From positions 248,001 through 312,000 of the forward strand of contig CANGHH010000001.1 of NCBI GenBank assembly GCA_947453725.1: a stretch of 64,000 bases of DNA, given 5' to 3'. This document shows, one piece after another, positions 10,165 to 20,344 of this stretch. The translations under genes were made by a program, and so were the position numbers. Within the stretch, counting starts at the first letter, position 1, and each line of letters starts with the position of its first letter. This DNA comes from Betaproteobacteria bacterium (GTDB lineage Bacteria; Pseudomonadota; Gammaproteobacteria; Burkholderiales; Burkholderiaceae_C). Below the pieces are notes generated by a model. It ran no database searches, was not told the DNA's origin, and saw only the letters and a program-made list of their open reading frames with translations.

Positions 10165-10207
10165 GCCCCCAAGCTCGCTAGCGCTCGCTACCCTCCAAGG
10201 TGGGGCG
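10165..10207. repeat. Palindromic intergenic element with GCTCGCTA direct repeats
   Basis: Just after the SRPBCC stop, GCTCGCTA occurs twice (10173-10180 and 10183-10190), flanked by GCCCCC on the left and GGTGGGGC on the right, which can pair as a hairpin. I recall similar elements (AGCTCGCT...GCTCGCTACC between C-run and G-run arms) as dispersed intergenic repeats downstream of genes in Burkholderiales. It may act as a terminator or 3' stabiliser for the upstream operon. Only this one clear copy is seen here. Confidence 0.4.
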
Positions 10208-10270
10208 AACCGACGGCCCGGCAGCGCCGGTTCCGTGGCGGGAAGCTCGGTCCCCGGTATCCTAGGGAGC

Positions 10271-11908
10271 ATGAGCTCAAATCCACACCTGTTGCCCATC
10301 TGCGGTTTGGCCCGCCGTCACGTGATGGCCGGCGCCTGCGCCGTCTTGTGCGCCGCCGCGCTGCCCTTGCACGCCGCCACGCCCAAGGACACCCTGGTCC
10401 TGGCCATGGCCTTCGACGACATCATCAGCCTGGACCCGGCCGAGTCTTTCGAGATCAGCACCGGCGAGTTGCTCGGCAATGCCTACGACCGCCTGCTGCG
10501 CTTCGACGTCAAGGACCCGAGCAAGCTGGTGGCCGATGTCGCGGCCAGCTGGACGGTGTCGGCCGACGGCAAGACCTACACCTTCACGCTCAAGCCCGGG
10601 CTGAAGTTCGCCAGCGGCAACCCGCTGGGCGCCGACGACGTGGCCTGGTCGCTGCAGCGCGCGGTGCTGCTGGACAAGCAGCCCGCTTTCATCCTGACGC
10701 AGTTCGGCTTCAGCAAGGACAACGTCAAGGACAAGGTCAAGGCCACCGGCCCGCTGACGCTGACGCTGGAAACCGACAAGGCCTACGCGCCAACGCTGGT
10801 CTACAACTGCCTGACGGCCAATGTGGCCGCGGTGGTGGACAAGAAGCTGGTGCTGTCCAAGGAAGTCGTCAAGGACGGCGTGCCTGACCTGGGCTGGGCC
10901 TGGCTGAAGACCAATTACGCCGGCAGCGGGGCCATGAAGATCCGCGAATGGCGGGCCAACGAGATCGTCGCGCTGGAGCGCAATGACAACTTCGCCGGCA
11001 CGAAGAGCAAGCCGGCGCGCGTGATTTACCGCCACGTCAAGGAATCGACCACCCAGCGCCTGCTGCTGGAAAAGGGCGACATCGACATCGCCCGCAACCT
11101 GACGCCGCAGGACCTGGACGCGCTGGCCGCCAACAAGGACGTGAAGACCACGGCGACGCCGAAAGGCACGGTCTACTACTTCGGCCTGAACCAGAAGAAC
11201 CCGATCCTGGCCAAGCCCGAGGTCCGCGAGGCTTTCAAGTGGCTGGTCGACTACGACGCCATCGGCAAGACGCTGATCAAGAACATCGGCGTGATCAACC
11301 AGAACTTCCTGCCGCAGGGCCTGCTCGGCGCAGCCAGCGACCGGCCCTACAAGCTGGACGTGGCCAAGGCCCGTGCGCTGCTGGCCAAGGCGGGTTATCC
11401 GAAGGGTTTCAAGGTCACGGTGGACATGCGCACCACGCAGCCCGTGCAGGGCATCACCGAGGCCGTCCAGCAGACCTTGAAGCTGGCCGGCATCGAGCTG
11501 GAAATACTGCCCGGCGACGGCAAGCAGACGCTGACCCGCTACCGTGCTCGCAGCCACGACATCTACATCGGCCAGTGGGGCGCCGACTACTGGGACCCGC
11601 ACACCAACGCCGACACCTTCACGCGCAACACCGACAACGGCGACGACGCCAAAAGCAAGCCGCTGGCCTGGCGCAACGCCTGGGCCATCCCCGAGCTGAC
11701 CAGGCAGGCCGACGCCGCGGCGCTGGAGCGCGACGGTGCCAAGCGCGCGAAGCTTTACCTGGCGCTGCAGGCCGAATTCCGCAAGACCAGCCCCTTCGTG
11801 ATGCTCTACCAGCAGACCGAAGTGGCGGCTTACCGGGCGAATGTCGAGGACCTGCACATCGGGCCGACCTCGGACAGCACCTACGTCTACCTCGTCGGCA
11901 AGAAGTAG
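10271..11908 (+). CDS. Peptide ABC transporter substrate-binding protein
   Basis: A 545-residue periplasmic solute-binding protein of the DppA/OppA family (SBP_bac_5), which captures di- or oligopeptides for the membrane permease. The signal peptide spans about residues 1-35 and ends PLHAAT. Family segments include DDIISLDPAESFEISTGELL, YTFTLKPGLKFASGNPL and FGLNQKNPILAKPEVREAF. I chose the ATG at 10271; a GTG at 10235 is in frame and the ATG at 10325 is also possible. It heads a five-gene transporter operon with the two permease and two ATPase genes. Ligand specificity is not readable. Confidence 0.9.
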   Translation: MSSNPHLLPICGLARRHVMAGACAVLCAAALPLHAATPKDTLVLAMAFDDIISLDPAESFEISTGELLGNAYDRLLRFDVKDPSKLVADVAASWTVSADGKTYTFTLKPGLKFASGNPLGADDVAWSLQRAVLLDKQPAFILTQFGFSKDNVKDKVKATGPLTLTLETDKAYAPTLVYNCLTANVAAVVDKKLVLSKEVVKDGVPDLGWAWLKTNYAGSGAMKIREWRANEIVALERNDNFAGTKSKPARVIYRHVKESTTQRLLLEKGDIDIARNLTPQDLDALAANKDVKTTATPKGTVYYFGLNQKNPILAKPEVREAFKWLVDYDAIGKTLIKNIGVINQNFLPQGLLGAASDRPYKLDVAKARALLAKAGYPKGFKVTVDMRTTQPVQGITEAVQQTLKLAGIELEILPGDGKQTLTRYRARSHDIYIGQWGADYWDPHTNADTFTRNTDNGDDAKSKPLAWRNAWAIPELTRQADAAALERDGAKRAKLYLALQAEFRKTSPFVMLYQQTEVAAYRANVEDLHIGPTSDSTYVYLVGKK

Positions 11909-11911
11909 GTC

Positions 11912-12976
11912 TTGAGCCTGTCCTTGCAACGCGGCGCGGCGGCGGCCCGCGGCGTGACAACAGCCGCACGGGGTGCGGCGGCCATCGTGCTGACCGTGCT
12001 GGGGCTGCTGGCGGTGACCTTCTTCATTGGCCGCGTGATTCCGGTGGACCCGGCGCTGGCCGTCGCCGGCGACCGCGCGCCCGAGCACGTGCTGCAGCGG
12101 GTGCGCGAGGAACTGGGGCTGAACCTGCCGCTGCCGCAGCAGTTCGTGCGCTACGTCAGCCGGGCGCTGCACGGCGATTTCGGCAACTCCGTGCTGACCA
12201 CCCACCCGGTGCTCGACGACATCCTCGCGACCTTCCCGGCAACGCTGGAACTGGCCACCTGCGGCATCTTGCTGGGCGCCGGCCTGGGCGTGCCGCTGGG
12301 CGTCTGGGCGGCGGTGCGGCGCGGCGGCTTGGCCGACCACGCGGTGCGCGTGATGGGGCTGGTCGGTTACTCGGTACCGATCTTCTGGCTCGGGCTGATG
12401 GCGCTGGTGCTGTTCTACGCCAAGCTGGGTTGGGTGGCCGGGCCGGGGCGCATCGACGTGGCCTTCGAATACAGCTTCGAGCGCACGACCGGCCTGATGC
12501 TGCTGGATGCCGGCCTCTTCGGCTGGCGGGCCGGCGAGTGGGACGCCTTCCGCAACGCGCTCAGCCATCTGGCGCTGCCGGCTGGCCTGCTGGGCTATTT
12601 CTCGCTGGCCTACATCAGCCGCATGACGCGCAGCTTCATGCTGAACGAACTGGCGGCCGAATACATCGTCGCCGCGCGTGCCAAGGGCCTGAGCGAGACC
12701 CGCATCATCTGGCGCCACGCGCTGCGCAACGCGATGGTCCCGCTGGTCACCGTGATCGCGCTGAGCTACGCCGGCCTGCTCGAGGGCAGCGTGCTGACCG
12801 AGACCGTGTTCGCCTGGCCCGGGCTGGGCCTGTACATCACCAATTCGCTGCAGAACGCCGACATGAACGCCGTGCTCGGCGGCACCATCGTCGTCGGCAC
12901 GGTGTTCATTGCGCTGAACCTGTTGAGCGACGGCCTCTACCGCCTGCTCGACCCGCGCACCCGGGACACGCGATGA
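11912..12976 (+). CDS. Peptide ABC transporter permease (DppB type)
   Basis: A 354-residue inner-membrane permease. It has an N-terminal membrane segment (AIVLTVLGLLAVTFFIGRVIPVDP, typical of DppB), five further segments, and the EAA-type loop AEYIVAARAKGLSETRIIWRHALRNA, which contacts the ATPase. The best start is a TTG at 11912, three bases after the stop of the binding-protein gene. There is no ATG near the N-terminus in this frame. It pairs with the DppC-type permease that follows. Confidence 0.9.
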   Translation: MSLSLQRGAAAARGVTTAARGAAAIVLTVLGLLAVTFFIGRVIPVDPALAVAGDRAPEHVLQRVREELGLNLPLPQQFVRYVSRALHGDFGNSVLTTHPVLDDILATFPATLELATCGILLGAGLGVPLGVWAAVRRGGLADHAVRVMGLVGYSVPIFWLGLMALVLFYAKLGWVAGPGRIDVAFEYSFERTTGLMLLDAGLFGWRAGEWDAFRNALSHLALPAGLLGYFSLAYISRMTRSFMLNELAAEYIVAARAKGLSETRIIWRHALRNAMVPLVTVIALSYAGLLEGSVLTETVFAWPGLGLYITNSLQNADMNAVLGGTIVVGTVFIALNLLSDGLYRLLDPRTRDTR

Positions 12977-12991
12977 GCGGCGCCCTTTCCA

Positions 12992-13918
12992 ATGATGCCC
13001 CGCGCGATGAGTGAGTCGGCCAGCCTCAAGCAGTGGCTGCTGTCGGACCGCCCGCAGTCGCGCCGGCAGGCTGCGCTGGGCCGCGTTTACGGCGGCTGGT
13101 GCAGCTTTGCGCGCAACCGGCTGGCGATGGTGGGCCTGGGCATCGTGGTCGCGCTGGTGCTGATCGCCGCCCTGGCGCCGTGGCTCGCGCCGTATTCGCC
13201 GACCGTCGGCGACCTCGGCAACGACCGCCTGCTGCCGCCGTCGGCGGCGCACTGGTTCGGCAGCGACGACCAGGGCCGCGACATCCTCAGCCGGCTGATG
13301 CACGGCAGCCGCATCACGCTCTACGTGGTGACGCTGGTGGCGGTGCTGGCCGCGCCGATCGGCCTGCTGGTCGGCACGGTGGCGGGCTACGCCGGCGGCT
13401 GGGTCGACACCGTGCTGATGCGCGTCACCGACATCTTCCTGGCCTTCCCGCGGCTGATCCTGGCGCTGGCCTTCGTCGCCGCGCTGGGGCCGGGCATCGA
13501 GAACGCGGTGATCGCCATCGCCATCACCAGCTGGCCGCCCTACGCGCGCATCGCGCGCGCCGAGACCCTGACGCTGCGCCAGGCCGACTACATCAGCGCC
13601 GTCAAGCTGCTCGGCGCCAGCCCGGCGCGCATCGTGCTGCGCCACATCGTCCCGCTGTGCCTGTCCAGCGTCATCGTGCGCGTCACGCTGGACATGGCCG
13701 GCATCATCCTGACCGCCGCCGGCCTGGGTTTCCTGGGCCTGGGCGCACAGCCGCCGCTGCCCGAATGGGGCGCGATGATCGCCGGCGGCCGGGCCTATGT
13801 GCTCGATCAGTGGTGGGTGGCGGCGGCGCCGGGCGCGGCGATCTTCGTCGTCAGCCTGGCCTTCAACCTGCTGGGCGACGGCTTGCGGGATGCGCTCGAT
13901 CCGAAAGGATCGAGATGA
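12992..13918 (+). CDS. Peptide ABC transporter permease (DppC type)
   Basis: A 308-residue second permease. It has the typical DppC N-terminal cytoplasmic tail, a first membrane segment (MVGLGIVVALVLIAALAPWL), the conserved HWFGSDDQGRDILSRLMHGSR, and an EAA loop (ADYISAVKLLGASPARIVLRH). The start could be 12992 or the ATG at 13007. An out-of-frame ATG at 12973 overlaps the previous stop and encodes only a 13-residue peptide, so it may couple translation. Together with the DppB-type subunit it forms the transmembrane channel. Confidence 0.92.
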   Translation: MMPRAMSESASLKQWLLSDRPQSRRQAALGRVYGGWCSFARNRLAMVGLGIVVALVLIAALAPWLAPYSPTVGDLGNDRLLPPSAAHWFGSDDQGRDILSRLMHGSRITLYVVTLVAVLAAPIGLLVGTVAGYAGGWVDTVLMRVTDIFLAFPRLILALAFVAALGPGIENAVIAIAITSWPPYARIARAETLTLRQADYISAVKLLGASPARIVLRHIVPLCLSSVIVRVTLDMAGIILTAAGLGFLGLGAQPPLPEWGAMIAGGRAYVLDQWWVAAAPGAAIFVVSLAFNLLGDGLRDALDPKGSR

Positions 13919-13943
13919 GCCGGCTCGAACCGAAGGCGGTGAA

Positions 13944-14779
13944 ATGAAGCCGTTGCTCGAAGTGCAGGACCTCCGCGTCGCCTACCCGAATCGCGAAGGG
14001 GCTTTCAGCGACGTCGTGCGCGGCGTGTCCTTCACGCTGGGCCGCGAGCGGCTGGGCATCGTCGGCGAATCGGGCAGCGGCAAGAGCCAGACCGGCCGCG
14101 CCATCCTGGGCCTGACGGCGCCCGGCGGGCGGGTCACGGCCCAGCGTTTGAACTTCGACGGCATCGACCTGCTGGCCTGCCCGCCAGCCCAGCGCCGCAG
14201 CCTGCGCGGCGGGCGCATCGCGATGATCCTGCAGGACCCCAAGTATTCGCTGGACCCGGTGATGCGCATCGGTGCGCAGATCGCCGAGACGCTGCAGACG
14301 CACGCTCCCGTGCCGCGCCGCGAGGCGCAGGAACGCGTGTTCGAGGCGCTGGCGGCGGTCGGCATCGAGGACCCGGCGCGCGTGGCCCAGCTCTACCCGC
14401 ACGAGGTCTCGGGCGGCATGGGCCAGCGCGCGATGATCGCGATGATGCTGATCGCCGGGCCCGAACTGCTGATCGCCGACGAGCCGACTTCGGCGCTCGA
14501 CGTGACGGTGCAGCTGCAGGTGCTGGGCATCCTGGACCAGCTGGTTGCCGAGCGTGGCATGGGCCTGATCTTCGTGTCGCACGACCTGCGCCTGGTCAGC
14601 AGCTTCTGCGACCGCGTGCTGGTGATGTACGCCGGCCGGGTGGTCGAGGAGATCGCTGCGCGCGACCTGCAGCACGCGCAACACCCCTACACGCGCGGCC
14701 TGCTGAACTGCCTGCCGCGGCTGGGCGCAGCGCAGCACCCGCTGCCGACGCTGGACCGCCAACCCGAATGGCTGCAGCC

Positions 14780-14783
<4 letters not shown>
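13944..14783 (+). CDS. Peptide ABC transporter ATPase (DppD type)
   Basis: A 279-residue ATP-binding subunit. It shows Walker A (GESGSGKSQTGR), a Q-loop (MILQDPKYSLDPVM), the signature VSGGMGQRAMIAMMLI, Walker B (LLIADEPTSALD) and the His switch (VSHDL). The signature reads SGGMG, with Met in place of the usual SGGQ/SGGMR pattern, which occurs in DppD proteins. The C-terminal oligopeptide-transporter extension (HPYTRGLLNCLPRLG) is present. A 10-codon frame at 13915-13947 lies just upstream in another frame and is probably not a gene. Confidence 0.93.
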
Positions 14784-15583
<800 letters not shown>

Positions 15584-15587
15584 AAGC

Positions 15588-17783
15588 ATGAACAACGTGA
15601 CACCCCGTTTGCACCGCCGGCGTTGGCTGGATTCGGCGCTCGCCCTGGCGGTCGGCCTGAGCCTGGTGGCCTGTGCCACCGCCCCGGCGCCGTCACCCTC
15701 GCCGTCACCCTCGCCAACGGGCCTGAACTACCCGGCCACGCGCCAGGTCGACCAGGTCGACCGCTACTTCGGCAGCGCCGTGGCCGACCCCTATCGCTGG
15801 CTCGAGGACGACAACAGCGCCGAGACCAAGGCCTGGGTGGTGGCGCAGAACGCGGTGACCGAGCGCGCGCTGGCGGCCCTGCCGCAGCGCCTGCCGACGC
15901 GCGCGCTCTACACCGCGCTCTACAACTTCGAGAAGGTCGGTCTGCCCAGCCGCGAAGGCGGGCGCTACTTCTGGAGCCGCAACGACGGCCTGCAGCAGCA
16001 GAGCGTGATCTACACCGCCAGCGCCTTGAACGCCGTGCCGACCGTGGCGCTGGACCCGAACACCCTGAGCAAGGACGGCACCGTCGCGCTGAGCGGCCTG
16101 GCGCCGTCGAAGGACGGCCGGCTGCTGGCTTACGGCACTGCCGGCGCCGGCTCGGACTGGCAGACCTGGCACGTTCGCGACCTGGCCACGGGCCAGGACC
16201 TGGCCGACCAGGTCGAGTGGGTGAAGTTCTCGCGCGCGGCCTGGACGCCCGACAGCAAGGGCTTCTTCTACGCCCGCTTCGACGCGCCGCAGGCCGGCAA
16301 GGCGCTGACGGCCGCGAACTACTTCCAGAAGCTGTACTACCACCGCGTCGGCACCGCGCAGGCCGCCGACACCCTGATCGCCGAGAACGCCGCCGAGAAG
16401 TCCTGGGGCTGGGCTGCCGAGGCCACCGAAGACGGCCGTTGGGTGGTCATCGAGGTCTCGCCGCGCAGCGGTCGCAAGAACGGCCTGATGGTGCTGCCGC
16501 TGGTCAACGGCGGGCTCGACGGCAGCAAGCCCAAGCCGGTGCTGATGGCCCTGGATGCCGAGTACCAGGTCATCGCCACGGCCGGCCAGCGCCTGGTCAT
16601 CCAGACCGACAAGGACGCGCCCAACGGCCGCCTGATCAGCGTCGACATCGACGACCCGGCGCCGGCGAACTGGAAGACGGTGGTCGCCGAGGGCCGCGAA
16701 GCGCTGCAGGGCGCCAGCGCGGTGGGCGGGCGTTACGTGCTGCAGTACCTGCGCGACGCCAGCAGCCTGGTGCGCGTGCACGCCACCGACGGCAGCCTGC
16801 TGCGCGAGGTGGCGTTGCCCGGCGTGGGCAGCGCCAGCGGCTTTGCCGGCCACGCCGACAGCCCCGAAACCTTCTTCAGCTACACCAGCCTGATCAACCC
16901 GGCCGAGATCTGGCGCTACGACGTGGCCAGCGGCGAGGCCCGGCTGTGGAAGCGCCCGCAGACCGCCTTCAAGACCGACGAATTCGAAACCCGCCGCGCC
17001 TTCGTCACCAGCCAGGACGGCACGAAGTTCCCGGTTTTCATCGCCCACAGGAAGGGCCTGGTGCTGGATGGCAACAACCCGACGCTGCTCTACGGCTACG
17101 GCGGTTTCAACATCTCGATGACGCCCAGCTTCGGCGTCACCGCCGCGAGCTGGATGCAGATGGGCGGCGTCTACGTGCTGGCGGCCATCCGCGGCGGCGG
17201 CGAGTACGGCGAGGCCTGGCACCAGGCCGGCACCCAGCTGCGCAAGCAGAACGTCTTCGACGACTTCATCTCGGCGGCCGAGTGGCTGGTCGCGCAGAAG
17301 ATCACCCAGCCGAAGAAGCTGGCCATCAACGGCGGCAGCAATGGCGGCCTGCTGGTCGGCGCGGTGCTCAACCAGCGGCCCGAGCTGTTCGGCGCAGCGG
17401 TGCCGCAGGTCGGCGTGATGGACATGCTGCGCTTCCACAAGTTCACCATCGGCTGGGCCTGGGTCAGCGACTACGGTTCTTCCGACGACGCCGCGCAGTT
17501 CCAGGCGCTGAAGGCCTATTCGCCACTGCACAACATCCAGGCCGGCAAGACCTATCCGCCGATCCTGGTGACGACCGGCGACCACGACGACCGCGTCGTG
17601 CCCGCGCACAGCTTCAAGTACACCGCGCAGCTGCAGGCCACCGATACCGGCCCGGCGTCCAAACTGATCCGCATCGAGACCGACGCCGGCCACGGCGCGG
17701 GCAAGCCGACGTCCAAGATCATCGAGGAGCGCGCCGACGCGCTGGCCTTCATCGCCAACGCCTTCGGAATGGCGGTGAAGTGA
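15588..17783 (+). CDS. Prolyl oligopeptidase family (S9A) lipoprotein
   Basis: A 731-residue serine peptidase that cuts short peptides after proline. The N-terminus has an Arg-rich start and a lipobox LVAC at about residues 26-29, so it is probably a lipoprotein outside the inner membrane. A Pro/Ser repeat tail follows. The N-terminal beta-propeller domain spans roughly residues 45-480. The C-terminal alpha/beta-hydrolase carries the nucleophile Ser584 (NGGSNGG), the acid (DHDDRVVP) and the His (GHGAGKP). It follows the transporter genes by five bases, so it likely works with peptide uptake. Confidence 0.92.
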   Translation: MNNVTPRLHRRRWLDSALALAVGLSLVACATAPAPSPSPSPSPTGLNYPATRQVDQVDRYFGSAVADPYRWLEDDNSAETKAWVVAQNAVTERALAALPQRLPTRALYTALYNFEKVGLPSREGGRYFWSRNDGLQQQSVIYTASALNAVPTVALDPNTLSKDGTVALSGLAPSKDGRLLAYGTAGAGSDWQTWHVRDLATGQDLADQVEWVKFSRAAWTPDSKGFFYARFDAPQAGKALTAANYFQKLYYHRVGTAQAADTLIAENAAEKSWGWAAEATEDGRWVVIEVSPRSGRKNGLMVLPLVNGGLDGSKPKPVLMALDAEYQVIATAGQRLVIQTDKDAPNGRLISVDIDDPAPANWKTVVAEGREALQGASAVGGRYVLQYLRDASSLVRVHATDGSLLREVALPGVGSASGFAGHADSPETFFSYTSLINPAEIWRYDVASGEARLWKRPQTAFKTDEFETRRAFVTSQDGTKFPVFIAHRKGLVLDGNNPTLLYGYGGFNISMTPSFGVTAASWMQMGGVYVLAAIRGGGEYGEAWHQAGTQLRKQNVFDDFISAAEWLVAQKITQPKKLAINGGSNGGLLVGAVLNQRPELFGAAVPQVGVMDMLRFHKFTIGWAWVSDYGSSDDAAQFQALKAYSPLHNIQAGKTYPPILVTTGDHDDRVVPAHSFKYTAQLQATDTGPASKLIRIETDAGHGAGKPTSKIIEERADALAFIANAFGMAVK

Positions 17784-17804
17784 AGCGCCGAGCCTGAAGG
17801 GCGC

Positions 17805-17825
17805 GGGGGTGCAGTCTGCCCCCCC
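17805..17825. terminator. GC-rich hairpin between convergent genes
   Basis: GGGGGTGC, a five-base loop, then GCCCCCCC can form a stem with one T-C mismatch. It sits between the stop of the peptidase gene and the stop of the Sco-like gene. There is no T-run on either side, so intrinsic termination is uncertain. Confidence 0.3.
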
Positions 17826-18404
17826 TCAGGGCAGCAGCGTGTCCAGCGCCTGGTCGAAGCGGTCGACGGTGCGCAGCAGCTGGCCTTGCGGCGACAGCAG
17901 CACGATCTTGTAGTCGTGCATCAGGTGCTGGTCGACGCGCCAGACCTTGACGCCGAGTTGCTGGGCGATCGCGCGTGTGGCGGCTTCATCGCCCCACAGA
18001 AAATGCCAGTTGGGCCGGCTCAGGTGGCGGTCGCGGCGCCAGGCTGCCCAGTCGGCCGGCTTGTCGCCGGCCGGGTCCAGGCCGATGACGACGAAGTCCA
18101 GCGGCTGGCCCCGTTCATCGGCCCGCTGCTGCAGGCTTTCCATCACCCGCAGGCTGGTCGAGCAGATCCGCCGACAGGCCCCGTAGGCCATGGTCAGCAC
18201 CGTGTAGCGGCCGCGCAGCGCCTCCAGGCGCCAGGGCTGGGCCTGGTCGTCGAGCCAGCCGCTGGCGTTGCGGTAAAGGTCTGCTGTGGCGGGCTGGGCG
18301 GCTGCCGGGCCCAGACCGCCGCTGGCCAGAACCAGCCAATGCCGGCGGCTGCAGCGCGCGGGCGGCGGCCGGATCGGGCTGGAGGGCGTCTGCGCGTGCA
18401 TCAC
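17826..18404 (-). CDS. SCO1/SenC-family protein
   Basis: A 192-residue thioredoxin-fold protein of the Sco family, which delivers copper to or reduces the CuA site of cytochrome oxidase. The copper-binding pair CxxxC is present as ACRRIC. The distal His is in HLMHDYKIVLL. The fold segments YTVLTMAYGACRRIC and DFVVIGLDPAGDKP match. The N-terminus holds a signal or anchor (HWLVLASGGLGPAAAQP) after an Arg-rich stretch. No oxidase genes lie near it here. An alternative start is the Met at 18401. Confidence 0.85.
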   Translation of the reverse strand: MMHAQTPSSPIRPPPARCSRRHWLVLASGGLGPAAAQPATADLYRNASGWLDDQAQPWRLEALRGRYTVLTMAYGACRRICSTSLRVMESLQQRADERGQPLDFVVIGLDPAGDKPADWAAWRRDRHLSRPNWHFLWGDEAATRAIAQQLGVKVWRVDQHLMHDYKIVLLSPQGQLLRTVDRFDQALDTLLP

Positions 18405-18570
18405 GCCCGCATCCTGCGCCGGCGGGGCCGGCCGGAGCCCGGCGAATAGCGCGCAGCCGACGGCGCACTTCCCGCTTTAGCCGCGCAGGGCACTGTCGAT
18501 ATGAACGGATGCAGCCGCAACCGGCGCTTTCAGCGCGGTTCGCTCTGCCGTCAACCCACGGAGATCCCAG

Positions 18571-19917
18571 ATGCCGCTGTCCTTGCCCACCGTCAGGTCG
18601 CTGTCACGGGCCTTCGCCCTGACGGCGGTGTGCGCCGCCATCGCGCCGCACGCGCTGGCCGACACCCAGTCCGACCGCATCGAGCAACTGGAAAAGAAGC
18701 TCGAGCAGAGCCTGAAGCTGATCGACACGCTGGCCAGCCGGCTGGCCGAGGTCGAACGCGGCAAGGCACCGGCAGCAACTGCCAAGGCCGTCGTTGCCGA
18801 GCCGGCGCCGGAACTGGTCCGGCTGCAGGAGGCCGTGGCGCAGATCTCGGAAAGCCTGAGCCAGCGCAGCAACGACACCGGCTTGCCGCTGCATGGCTTC
18901 GCCGATGTCGGCGGCGCCTGGTCCAGCGCGGGTGACTCGCTCCCGCTGCGCGGCTTCAATGGCGGCACCCTGGACCTCTACCTGACGCCGCAGTTCGGCG
19001 ACCGCGTGAAGTCGCTGATCGAACTGGCGGTGGAATACGGCCCCGATGGCGGCATCGGGCTGGACATGGAGCGCCTGCAGATCGGCTACACGCTCAGCGA
19101 TGGACTGACGCTGTGGGCGGGCCGCTTCCACACGCCTTTCGGGCTCTGGAACACCGCCTTCCACCACGGCGCCAACCTGCAGACCTCGATCTACCGTCCG
19201 CGCTTCGTCGACTTCGAGGACAAGGGCGGCATCATTGCCGCCCACTCGGTGGGGCTGTGGCTCAGCGGCAAGACCTCGCTGGACAGCGGCAAGCTGAGCT
19301 ACGACACCTATCTGGCCAATGGCTCGAGCATCCGCGGCCGGGTGCTGGACTTCAACGCCTACACCGACGACACCGCCAACAAGCTGCTGGGTTTCAACCT
19401 CGGCTATGCACCGCGCGGTGCGCTCAGCGGGCTGACGCTGGGCCTGCATGGCTTTGCCTCTCGGGTGCAGGTGCTGGACGCGAGCGAGGCGGCGCTCAGC
19501 CTGACCCAGGTGCGCATGCTGGGCGCCTACGCCGGCTATGACGCCGACGACTGGGAGGTCCTGGCCGAGTACTACGGCTTCCGCAACACCGACGCCGCCA
19601 GCGGTGGCGGGCGCAACAGCGCGGCCTGGTTCGCCCAGGTCGGCAAGAGCTTCGGGCAGTGGACGCCCTTCGTTCGTCACGAACGGGCCGCGCTGGCCGC
19701 CGCCGACCGCTACTTCAGCAGCCAGGCCTCGGGCCGATCCTACCAGCGCAGCTCGGCGGGCCTGCGCTATGCGCTGGACCCGCGCTCCTCGCTGAAGCTC
19801 GAGATCAGCAGCAGCACCGAGAACGCCGCCAGCCTGCTCGACGCAGCCGGTGCGCCGGTGGCCTTCGGCGGCGGGTCCTACCGCCGCGGCGCCTTCCAGT
19901 ACTCGATCGCCTTCTGA
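18571..19917 (+). CDS. Outer-membrane porin-like protein with N-terminal coiled coil
   Basis: A 448-residue exported protein. Residues 1-31 are a signal peptide ending ALA. Residues about 34-64 form a coiled coil ([20 protein letters not shown]), as in trimeric porins with a periplasmic stalk. The rest is rich in alternating strands ([35 protein letters not shown]) and ends in Phe (FQYSIAF), the usual barrel signal. Substrate is unknown. It is the first gene of a three-gene unit with a PstS-like protein (11 bp downstream) and a chemoreceptor-like protein. Confidence 0.78.
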   Translation: MPLSLPTVRSLSRAFALTAVCAAIAPHALADTQSDRIEQLEKKLEQSLKLIDTLASRLAEVERGKAPAATAKAVVAEPAPELVRLQEAVAQISESLSQRSNDTGLPLHGFADVGGAWSSAGDSLPLRGFNGGTLDLYLTPQFGDRVKSLIELAVEYGPDGGIGLDMERLQIGYTLSDGLTLWAGRFHTPFGLWNTAFHHGANLQTSIYRPRFVDFEDKGGIIAAHSVGLWLSGKTSLDSGKLSYDTYLANGSSIRGRVLDFNAYTDDTANKLLGFNLGYAPRGALSGLTLGLHGFASRVQVLDASEAALSLTQVRMLGAYAGYDADDWEVLAEYYGFRNTDAASGGGRNSAAWFAQVGKSFGQWTPFVRHERAALAAADRYFSSQASGRSYQRSSAGLRYALDPRSSLKLEISSSTENAASLLDAAGAPVAFGGGSYRRGAFQYSIAF

Positions 19918-19928
19918 GGATGGCCAGC

Positions 19929-20321
19929 ATGAAGCACATCATCGTTCGCGGTCTGAGCCTGGTCGGGCTGCTGCTGCCCCTGGCCGGCCACGCCGGCGAG
20001 ATCATCGCCCATGCATCGGTCACGCTGACCGTGGCCGAAGTCCGCGAGGTCTTCCTGGGCGAGAAGCAACTCGCCGGCGGGACCAAGCTGGTGCCGGTGG
20101 ACAACGCCGCTGCGCAGGCCGAATTCGCCAGCAAGGTGCTGCAGGTCGAGGTGCCCAAGTACACCGCCTTGTGGACCAAGAAGTCCTTCCGCGAGGGCCT
20201 CAACGCGCCGGCTGTCAAGGGCAGCGACGCCGAGGTCGGTGCCTTCGTCAAGGCCACCCCCGGCGCCGTCGGCTACGTCACCGCCGCCCCACCCGGGGCG
20301 CGCGTCATCGGCAAGTATTGA
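19929..20321 (+). CDS. Small PstS-like periplasmic binding protein
   Basis: A 130-residue exported protein with a signal peptide to about residue 22 ([10 protein letters not shown]). The rest resembles short PstS-like phosphate-binding proteins that lack one lobe: [38 protein letters not shown], and a C-terminal [13 protein letters not shown]. Such stand-alone proteins often sit beside sensory proteins, not transporters. The ATG at 19929 is preferred over 19920 because GAGG lies at proper spacing. Ligand unknown; phosphate or another oxyanion is only a guess. Confidence 0.75.
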   Translation: MKHIIVRGLSLVGLLLPLAGHAGEIIAHASVTLTVAEVREVFLGEKQLAGGTKLVPVDNAAAQAEFASKVLQVEVPKYTALWTKKSFREGLNAPAVKGSDAEVGAFVKATPGAVGYVTAAPPGARVIGKY

Positions 20322-20344
20322 ACGGTCTGCGCAGGAGTCGACCC

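Noticed and set aside
10277..13645. A minus-strand open frame of more than 1,100 codons opposite the peptide transporter genes
   Set aside because: It is antisense to three well-supported genes, has low-complexity composition typical of shadow frames in GC-rich DNA, and shows no domain.
13915..13947. A ten-codon frame between the DppC- and DppD-type genes
   Set aside because: Too short, rich in codons that follow from the overlapping ends, and in a different frame from both neighbours; at most it helps ribosome transfer.
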